Shown: in pieces, positions 1-4,241 of the stretch
Layout of the letters: each line of letters begins with the position of its first letter
How positions within the stretch are numbered: position 1 is the first letter of the stretch
DNA from: JBBSIG01 sp038232215
GTDB lineage: Bacteria; Actinomycetota; Thermoleophilia; Gaiellales; Gaiellaceae
Direction: 5' to 3'
NCBI GenBank assembly: GCA_038232215.1
Contig: JBBSIG010000189.1
Span: 1-5,214 of the forward strand
DNA: 5,214 bases
The notes under the pieces: model-generated
What the model was told of the DNA's origin: nothing
The model's database searches: none
Seen by the model: the letters and a program-made list of their open reading frames with translations, nothing else
Made by a program: the position numbers and the translations under genes

Positions 1-333
1 CAGGAGCGCGGCTCGCGGCTCTCGCTCGGCCAGCGTCAGCTGATCGCGTTCGCCCGCGCGCTCCTCGCCGACCCGCGCATCCTCGTGCTGGACGAGGCGA
101 CGTCATCGGTGGACATCGGCACGGAGCGGAAGATCGAGCGCGCGCTGCGCCTGCTGCTCGCAGACCGGACGGCCTTCATCATCGCCCACCGGCTGTCGAC
201 GATCCGGGACGCCGACCTGATCGTCGCGCTCGAGCACGGCCGCGTCGTCGAGCAGGGAACTCACGACGAGCTGCTGGCCGCGGGTGGCCTCTACCGGTCG
301 CTCTACGGCGACTGGGCCGCGGACGCCGCGTAG
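1..333 (+). CDS. ABC transporter ATP-binding protein, exporter type (C-terminal end only)
   Basis: This is the last 110 residues of a nucleotide-binding domain; the 5' part lies outside the window. Counting from the first visible codon, the ABC signature RLSLGQRQ is at residues 6-13, Walker B ILVLDEATSSVD at 27-38 (catalytic Glu32, D-loop SSVD) and the switch His in IIAHRLST at 61-67. The usual tail GRVVEQGTHDELLAAGG follows. The wording of these motifs is typical of ABCB/MsbA-like exporters, where the ATPase is fused behind six membrane helices and drives export of lipids, drugs or peptides. The fused membrane part is inferred, as it is not visible. The substrate cannot be told. All motifs present are intact and the gene ends with TAG at 331-333. 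A 5-bp hairpin (318-330) near the stop has no T-tract and is not a convincing terminator. The gene converges on the next one with a 3-bp gap. Confidence 0.95.
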   Translation, partial: QERGSRLSLGQRQLIAFARALLADPRILVLDEATSSVDIGTERKIERALRLLLADRTAFIIAHRLSTIRDADLIVALEHGRVVEQGTHDELLAAGGLYRSLYGDWAADAA

Positions 334-336
334 CGG

Positions 337-2382
337 TCACTCGCGCACGAGCTCGATCCTCGGAACGAGCACCTCCGTGTCGCTGACGACGTCGATGGCG
401 CAGGCCGGTGCGCGAGGCGGGCGTGGCTCCTCGACGGGGATCGTGAAGGTCTGTGCCTCACGTGCGCCGAGCCGGATCGTCCGCAGGTGCGTGCCGTCGT
501 CCTTCTGCACGTCGAGCGTGGTCGTCGCCGACGAGAGCGACTGGAGTCCGAGCCGCAGCTCGCCGCCCGGACAGCCGTACTCGACGAGGTGCGCCTGCTG
601 GCGGAGCAGCGGCACGTCTCCGAGCTCCGCGGTGAACTGGAGCCCCTGCACCCACTCGAGCATGCGGGCCGGCAGCTCGAGACGCCAGAGCGCGAGCTTC
701 GTCCCGGGCTCCTGGGCCAGTTTGCGGCCCGCGAAGCGGAGCACCTCCGACGCGACCGCTACCTGGGGCGGAGCAACAGTCGGATCCCCCGAGACGAGCG
801 CGCCGTCCGCCGCGACGCCGAGCGGGATCTGCGGCATCGGCCCGATCACGGCGCCGCCCGGCAGGTCGAAGACGTAGTCGAGCCGGCGGTTCCAGAAGAG
901 GCTCCGCCAGACGGAGTCGGACGAGACCTCCGCGCTGACCACGAAGGACACCGGCTCCTCCGTCGCGCGGTCGATCCAGCTCCGCTCGACTCCGACGGAC
1001 GCGACCCGCTCCGATCGGGAGGCCGTCGCGATCTCCCCGCCGGCGGCGATCGACGTCCCCGCAAGGAGCGCGAGCAGGCCCGCGAACAGAGTCCAGCGGG
1101 CTCGACGAGGGACGAGCACCAGGGCCGCGAGCGCCGCCGCTCCCACCGCGAGCACGACCGCGCGCGGACCTGCCCCGATCCAGCCGTGCACACGATCGAC
1201 GGCCGTGAGCGTGAACGAGTCCCAGACCCCCTCCCGGTTGATCAGCGCCGCCACGGGCAGGCGAACGAGCAGGGCGGCCGCCGCCGCGACCACCGCGACC
1301 GTCGCCCAGCGCGGCCGGGGCGCTCCCCGGTCGAGCCAGAGGCAGAGCCCGAGAAAGAGCACCGGCGCGAGCCCGATCAGGTCGCGCTCCGCGAGACGGT
1401 TCTCGACGTGGCGCGAGCCGAAGACGCCGACCTCGATCGTGAACCAGAGCACTGCGCTGAGCGCCACGGCGACAAACGCACGCATCGCCGGCGGAGCAGA
1501 CGGCCCACGGCGCGCCGCGACTGCGACGAGGACGAGGGCGCAGAGCGGGACGACTCCCGTCAGCAGCAGGAGATCGGCCGCGTAGTGCAGGATCCAGTAG
1601 CCGCTCTCCGCGAGCGAGTACCCGCCCTCTCCCGCAGGCGCGTAAGCGCCGAGGATCCGGCTGGCAGGCCCGCCGGTGACGAGCAGCCAGGCGCACAGGC
1701 CGAGCCCGGCGAGCACCAGTGGGACCAGAGTCGGGGCGAAGCGGAGCAACGACGCCCGCGACCGCTCGGACAGCAGCGTCGAGGCGAGCGCGGTCAGCAG
1801 CACCGGTAGGAGCACGACCGCCTGCAGGCGAGTCCCGAGCGCGAGCGCGAGCGCCCCGAGGAGCAGCTGCTGGGCGCGGAGCGTCGGCCGGGCGAGCGCC
1901 GCCGCCGCCGCCCAGAGCGCGAGCACGACGACCGGGAAGAAGAGCACCTCCGTCATCGCGAGCCCCGAGTAGGCGAGCCCCGGGAGCGCGAGCGTGAGGG
2001 CCGCAGCCGCGAGCGCCCAGCCGCGGGCCATCAGCGAGCGGCCCCACAGGTAGACCGGGATCGCGGTCGCCGACATCACGAGGGCCTGCAGCGCCCTCAG
2101 GACGACGAGCCCCTGGTCGACGCTCCCGAGCCGTAGAGGCAGCCCCGCGAGCGCCGGGTAGAAGAGGCTGTAGAACGGCGTCGGCCGAGACAGGATCTCG
2201 AGCGTCCCGTCCGACCAGAGGCTCTGCCCTAGCTGGCTGTAGACGACCTCGTCCGGCACGATCCAGCCCGGAGTCACCGAGAGCGCGGCCCCGAAGCGAA
2301 CGAGCGTGGAGACGACGACGAGCGCGGCGAGCAGCAGCCAGATCGGCGCGGTCGAGAGCCTGCGGGCCAACAGCGCTCGCAA
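337..2382 (-). CDS. Polytopic membrane glycosyltransferase, GT-C fold (ArnT/PMT-like), 681 aa
   Basis: I read this as a polyprenyl-phosphate-sugar-dependent glycosyltransferase of the cytoplasmic membrane. About eleven hydrophobic segments can be picked by eye (roughly residues 13-33, 93-112, 121-137, 146-163, 173-200, 212-236, 262-290, 299-321, 333-350, 359-380, 403-448). The first outer loop holds the acidic pair expected for GT-C enzymes (PDEVVY, Asp44-Glu45), where the catalytic Asp normally sits. Residues 331-340, AERDLIGLAP, resemble the ER-x-hydrophobic-AP segment I associate with thermoleophilic GT-C proteins. Residues 449-681 are soluble in character, probably an extracytoplasmic beta-rich domain with two Cys (604, 661) that could pair. 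The start used is TTG (2380-2382), preceded only by a weak AGG with almost no spacing. A second TTG four codons in is an alternative. Sugar and acceptor are unknown; cell-wall, lipid or protein glycosylation are all possible. Confidence 0.85.
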   Translation of the reverse strand: MRALLARRLSTAPIWLLLAALVVVSTLVRFGAALSVTPGWIVPDEVVYSQLGQSLWSDGTLEILSRPTPFYSLFYPALAGLPLRLGSVDQGLVVLRALQALVMSATAIPVYLWGRSLMARGWALAAAALTLALPGLAYSGLAMTEVLFFPVVVLALWAAAAALARPTLRAQQLLLGALALALGTRLQAVVLLPVLLTALASTLLSERSRASLLRFAPTLVPLVLAGLGLCAWLLVTGGPASRILGAYAPAGEGGYSLAESGYWILHYAADLLLLTGVVPLCALVLVAVAARRGPSAPPAMRAFVAVALSAVLWFTIEVGVFGSRHVENRLAERDLIGLAPVLFLGLCLWLDRGAPRPRWATVAVVAAAAALLVRLPVAALINREGVWDSFTLTAVDRVHGWIGAGPRAVVLAVGAAALAALVLVPRRARWTLFAGLLALLAGTSIAAGGEIATASRSERVASVGVERSWIDRATEEPVSFVVSAEVSSDSVWRSLFWNRRLDYVFDLPGGAVIGPMPQIPLGVAADGALVSGDPTVAPPQVAVASEVLRFAGRKLAQEPGTKLALWRLELPARMLEWVQGLQFTAELGDVPLLRQQAHLVEYGCPGGELRLGLQSLSSATTTLDVQKDDGTHLRTIRLGAREAQTFTIPVEEPRPPRAPACAIDVVSDTEVLVPRIELVRE

Positions 2383-2401
2383 CCTATCGAAGCGCGCGGA
2401 C

Positions 2402-2407
2402 TAGAGT
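2402..2407 (+). promoter_or_regulatory. Possible -10 box (TAGAGT) for a leaderless HD-gene transcript
   Basis: TAGAGT fits the TAnnnT core of a bacterial -10 element and ends 9 nt before the ATG at 2417. This places the likely transcription start at or next to the start codon. No Shine-Dalgarno-like sequence lies before that ATG, which agrees with leaderless translation, a frequent mode in actinobacteria. No good -35 is visible. The call is an inference from spacing. Confidence 0.4.
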
Positions 2408-2416
2408 TGCTCCGTC

Positions 2417-3295
2417 ATGGCGCTCGATCCGGAGACCGAGGAGCGGATCGACCAGCCGGTCTCGGAGGAGGCCGAGCGCGAGACGCGGCTCACGCCCGCG
2501 CAGGCAGTCGACCGCATGCGCATCCGGCTGCCCGTGCGTGGCAACAAGAAGCTCCGCACGCTGATCGAGCGTGTGAACGGCGACCGTCAGCTGAAGGCGT
2601 GGTGGCACGTCGCCAACGTGAACGCGGTCGTCCGCATGGAGATCAACGACCACTCCTGGGTTCACGTCCAGATCGTCGCCAACATCGCGCTCAAGCTCCT
2701 GCGGCAGCTCACGAAGCACGGCGTCGAGCCGACGGTCGCGCGCGACTACAGCTTCGACGCCGACGACGCAGAGGTCGTCGTCACGCTCGGAGCGCTCCTG
2801 CACTGCGTCGGGATGGCGGTTCACCGCGAGGGGCACGAGGACTTCAGCCTCTTCCTCGCGGAGCCCAAGATGCGGGAGCTGCTCGATGGGCTGTACGCCG
2901 AGCCCGACCTGACCGTCGTCACGGCCGAGGTGTTGCAGGCGATCACGAGCCATCGCGACTACGGCAGGCCGCTCACGCTCGAGGCCGGGATCGTGCGGGT
3001 CGCGGACGCGCTCGACATGGCCGAGGGGCGCTCGCGCATCCCCTTCGAGCGGGGCAGCGTCTCGATTCACTCCCTCTCCGCCGCCGCCATCGACTCCGTC
3101 TCGATCGCGGACGGAGACGCGCGGCCCGTGCGGATCGAGATCGTCATGAACAACTCGTCGGGCATCTACCAGGTGGACGGGCTGCTGAAGGCGAAGCTCC
3201 GCGGCTCCGGGCTCGAGCCCTACGTCGAGGTGATCGCGCACATCGACACCGAGGCCGAGAAGCGACTCGTCGCCGAGTACCGGCTCGAGATCTGA
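2417..3295 (+). CDS. HD-superfamily protein of an archaeal-like family, with HD changed to HC (292 aa)
   Basis: The protein looks like the predicted metal-dependent phosphohydrolases of the HD superfamily found widely in Archaea and in some deep-branching bacteria. Residues 37-75 (RLPVRGNKKLRTLIERVN, then a VNAVVRMEI stretch) are the conserved lead-in. The first metal His is in NDHSWVH (His79, with His83 nearby). The motif that names the superfamily reads LLHCVGMAVHR (His129-Cys130), so the metal-binding Asp is Cys. His136 and His140 follow. The distal Asp is in RVADALD (Asp197, Asp200), then EGRSRIPFE. Residues about 212-292 form a C-terminal alpha/beta region. Residues 1-30 are an acidic, probably disordered extension. 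It is a soluble cytosolic protein with no signal peptide or membrane segment. The ATG at 2417 is chosen because it follows a -10-like box at leaderless spacing. The substrate is unknown in this family. The gene diverges from the glycosyltransferase gene and lies 29 bp before tRNA-Gln. Confidence 0.85.
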   Translation: MALDPETEERIDQPVSEEAERETRLTPAQAVDRMRIRLPVRGNKKLRTLIERVNGDRQLKAWWHVANVNAVVRMEINDHSWVHVQIVANIALKLLRQLTKHGVEPTVARDYSFDADDAEVVVTLGALLHCVGMAVHREGHEDFSLFLAEPKMRELLDGLYAEPDLTVVTAEVLQAITSHRDYGRPLTLEAGIVRVADALDMAEGRSRIPFERGSVSIHSLSAAAIDSVSIADGDARPVRIEIVMNNSSGIYQVDGLLKAKLRGSGLEPYVEVIAHIDTEAEKRLVAEYRLEI

Positions 3296-3299
3296 GCGG

Positions 3300-3305
3300 T
3301 ACTAT
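3300..3305 (+). promoter_or_regulatory. Weak candidate -10 box (TACTAT) ahead of tRNA-Gln
   Basis: TACTAT lies just after the HD-gene stop and 19 nt before the first base of the tRNA. It matches four of six bases of TATAAT. No clear -35 is visible 17 bp upstream. The tRNA may equally be read through from the HD gene, since the gap is only 29 bp. Confidence 0.25.
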
Positions 3306-3324
3306 TCGACCCGGATCGACCCGG

Positions 3325-3395
3325 TGCGGGATCGTCTAACGGTAGGACGCCTGACTCTGGATCAGGTAGTCTAGGTTCGAATCCTAGTCCCGCAG
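3325..3395 (+). tRNA. tRNA-Gln, anticodon CTG
   Basis: All arms fold by hand. The acceptor is TGCGGGA (3325-3331) with TCCCGCA (3388-3394). The D stem is GTC/GAC (3334-3336, 3346-3348) around TAACGGTAG. The anticodon stem is CCTGA/TCAGG (3350-3354, 3362-3366) with loop CTCTGGA, giving anticodon CTG at 3357-3359 after the invariant T. The T arm is CTAGG-TTCGAAT-CCTAG (3371-3387). The weak first pair U1-A72 and discriminator G73 (3395) are known identity features of glutamine tRNA, and support Gln independently of the anticodon. The CCA end is not encoded: the genome reads CCT after the discriminator. No base is out of place, so the gene should be functional. Confidence 0.97.
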
Positions 3396-3420
3396 CCTCG
3401 CGAAGTAGCTGCAAAGGACG

Positions 3421-3452
3421 CATTTCCTGTCGTCAGCCTAGTCGAGGAAATG
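3421..3452. repeat. Perfect 8-bp inverted repeat after the tRNA
   Basis: CATTTCCT (3421-3428) and AGGAAATG (3445-3452) are exact reverse complements, 16 bases apart. The repeat begins 25 bases after the tRNA end. It could end tRNA transcription, although no T-run follows. It could also be a recombinase or regulator binding site. Function is unproven. Confidence 0.5.
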
Positions 3453-3487
3453 GCCAGGGGCAACGTATGGGGCAACAGGCCACTTTC
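3447..3487. repeat. Second stem sharing an arm with the first, enclosing two GGGGCAAC copies
   Basis: GAAATGGCC (3447-3455) can pair with GGCCACTTTC (3478-3487), nine pairs with one bulged C at 3483. Its left arm overlaps the right arm of the 3421-3452 repeat, so the two stems exclude each other. Between the arms are two direct copies of GGGGCAAC (3457-3464 and 3469-3476) separated by GTAT. Confidence 0.45.
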
Positions 3488-3513
3488 TGAGGGGGGCCGC
3501 TGACGCGTCGCGA

Positions 3514-3529
3514 GGGTCGAGGGCGACCC
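3514..3529. repeat. Short hairpin GGGTCG / CGACCC
   Basis: Six perfect pairs close a 4-base loop (AGGG). In DNA this rich in G and C such a stem can occur by chance. It is listed because it lies in the same gene-free stretch as stronger stems. Confidence 0.3.
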
Positions 3530-3588
3530 GTAGTCCACCCGAGGCGCCGCGACCGTAGGCGGGCTCTACGACCGCGCGAGCGGATCGA

Positions 3589-3624
3589 GACACCGTCTCC
3601 CGGCACGAAACGGGACACGGTGTC
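3589..3624. repeat. Long hairpin: 13 pairs with one C-C mismatch
   Basis: GACACCGT-C-TCCCG (3589-3602) pairs with CGGGA-C-ACGGTGTC (3611-3624) around the 8-base loop GCACGAAA. The single mismatch is C3597 against C3616. No T-tract follows on either strand, so an intrinsic terminator is not indicated. Confidence 0.55.
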
Positions 3625-3666
3625 GGGATAACGAATCCCGCCTCGGGGCGGGAATCGGTGTCGGGA
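3618..3666. repeat. Direct repeat pair CGGTGTCGGGA
   Basis: An exact 11-base repeat is found at 3618-3628 and 3656-3666, start to start 38 bases. The first copy overlaps the right arm of the long hairpin, and a short hairpin lies between the copies. The origin is not clear. Confidence 0.45.
3636..3653. repeat. Hairpin TCCCGCC / GGCGGGA with a TCGG loop
   Basis: Seven perfect pairs close a 4-base loop. Two further outer pairs are possible past one mismatch. It lies between the two direct copies of CGGTGTCGGGA. A competing stem GGGAT/ATCCC (3625-3629, 3635-3639) overlaps its left arm. Confidence 0.4.
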
Positions 3667-3740
3667 CTCCGCCTCGGCGACCCTTCGGGGACGTCAGGTT
3701 CGCCCAGGCTCAGGTTGCAGGATGCCCCTGCCGAGAAGAT

Positions 3741-3808
3741 CGAATGGCGGCGCGGCTCGTGGGGGACTGACGGCAAACCAGACTCCTCGCGGTCGCGCCG
3801 CCTATTCG
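3741..3808. repeat. Long inverted repeat: 14 pairs with one bulged T
   Basis: CGAATGGCGGCGCG (3741-3754) pairs with CGCGCCGCC-T-ATTCG (3794-3808), with only T3803 unpaired. The two arms are 39 bases apart, and G-T wobble pairs could extend the stem inward. It is the strongest inverted repeat in the gene-free stretch. Confidence 0.55.
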
Positions 3809-3834
3809 GCTCTTCTCGCGCACCCGTTCAGTTC

Positions 3835-3878
3835 CTGCCGGGCTTACCGGCGCCGCAGCCGTTAGGCGAGGCCGGCAG
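3835..3878. repeat. Inverted repeat CTGCCGG / CCGGCAG
   Basis: Seven perfect pairs (3835-3841 with 3872-3878) enclose 30 bases that contain further short G/C palindromes such as CGGCGCCG. It is a moderate signal given the base composition. Confidence 0.35.
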
Positions 3879-3948
3879 TACGAGCCTGATCGAATCCTGC
3901 TTGAGAACGTTGCCTTGACGCGCACTAGCGAGAGGCGGTGAGGCCGAT

Positions 3949-3970
3949 TGACCGGCCCCCGTTTGTCGGT
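3949..3970. repeat. Probable terminal inverted repeat of the IS3-type remnant
   Basis: The stretch reads TGACCGGCCCCCG followed by TTTGTCGGT. It lies 7 bases beyond the transposase stop. As I remember them, ends of related actinobacterial IS3 elements have a similar TGA-CCGCCCC-GTTTGTCGG pattern. The partner repeat is not in the window, so the call rests on position and pattern only. Confidence 0.5.
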
Positions 3971-3977
3971 CCAGCCG

Positions 3978-4130
3978 CTATGAAAGTCGGGCTGGCGTCT
4001 CGTTTGCTTCCAAGGTCAGGTTAGCGGCGTAGACGGCCGGTGCCTTCCAGCCGAGGCTGCTGTGAGGTCGCTTGTGGTTGTAGAGGTCTTTCCAGTCATT
4101 GATGACCGTTTGCGCCTCGAGCACCGAGTC
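3978..4130 (-). pseudogene. IS3-family transposase (integrase core), C-terminal fragment of 50 residues
   Basis: Reading leftward from 4130, the frame gives DSVLEAQTVINDWKDLYNHK, then RPHSSLGWKAPAVYAANL, ending in TAG at 3978-3980. The order LEAQ-x-VI-x-DW, YNHKRPHSSLG and P-A-VYAA is the well-known C-terminal end of the IS3-family (rve) integrase domain. The three catalytic acidic residues of the DDE site lie before this point in intact proteins and are absent here, as is the whole N-terminal helix-turn-helix region. Just past 4130 the family pattern (usually Phe before DSV) breaks into unrelated codons (Thr-Thr-Ser). The frame stays open into the neighbouring element's antisense strand, which would create a false long ORF. 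The fragment is disrupted, not a functional gene. Confidence 0.85.
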
Positions 4131-4228
4131 GGAGGTTGTCCGGATTCTCGTAGAAGTTTGAGCGGCGGTCCTCCCGCCCCGTCCGTTGCCGTCGGCAGCG
4201 TTTTGGGCGAGTGAAGTCCATCCGAGAC

Positions 4229-4234
4229 AGGAGG
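4229..4234 (+). promoter_or_regulatory. Ribosome binding site AGGAGG of the IS256-type transposase
   Basis: A perfect AGGAGG lies 7 bases before the ATG at 4242 and settles the start. It contrasts with the absence of such a site before the two host genes at 2382 (-) and 2417 (+). Confidence 0.9.
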
Positions 4235-4241
4235 AACCGCC

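Larger units (their letters stand above)
3396..3948. other. Gene-free segment between tRNA-Gln and the insertion sequences
   Basis: About 550 bases hold no gene I can support. Open frames exist on both strands (for example + 3658-3918 and - 3438-3776), but their products are Pro/Arg/Ser-rich, lack recognisable motifs and lack convincing ribosome binding sites. Base composition is somewhat less G/C-extreme right after the tRNA (3400-3490) than in the genes. The segment contains several inverted repeats, listed separately, and no T-tract that would make them standard terminators. It may be decayed mobile or phage DNA, a structured RNA locus, or both. Confidence 0.6.
3949..4133 (-). mobile_element. 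IS3-family insertion sequence, downstream-end remnant
   Basis: Only the far end of the element is left: the last 50 transposase codons, a short non-coding tail and a probable terminal repeat at 3949-3970. The outer boundary is set by TGACCGGCCCCCG, which has the TGA-plus-C-rich form common at ends of IS3-family members. The inner boundary, near 4131-4133, is where similarity to the family's transposase stops and the next element appears to begin. The remaining IS3 sequence, if it exists, would lie beyond the right edge of the window. The remnant cannot transpose on its own. Confidence 0.7.

Noticed and set aside
318..330. Hairpin CGCGG-ACG-CCGCG at the end of the ABC gene as a terminator
   Set aside because: Only five pairs, inside the coding sequence, and no T-tract follows. 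Likely chance in high-GC DNA.
458..2047. Long overlapping frames on both strands inside the glycosyltransferase gene (up to 529 codons)
   Set aside because: The products are Ala/Arg/Gly/Pro-rich without hydrophobic pattern or motifs. The 681-codon frame has clear membrane helices and GT-C signatures.
2384..3241. A 285-codon minus-strand frame opposite the HD gene
   Set aside because: The product is rich in Arg, Asp, Val and His with no motif, as expected from the complement of a G/C-biased gene. The sense strand matches a known family throughout.
3658..3918. An 86-codon plus-strand frame in the gene-free segment
   Set aside because: GTG start without a ribosome binding site, low-complexity Ser/Arg/Pro composition, and it runs through a 14-pair inverted repeat. 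No support for coding.
3396..3948. Known non-coding RNAs (tmRNA, RNase P RNA, SRP RNA, cobalamin riboswitch)
   Set aside because: I looked for their conserved core sequences on both strands and did not find them. Short partial resemblances, such as CAGGTTGCAGGATG, lack the surrounding conserved elements.
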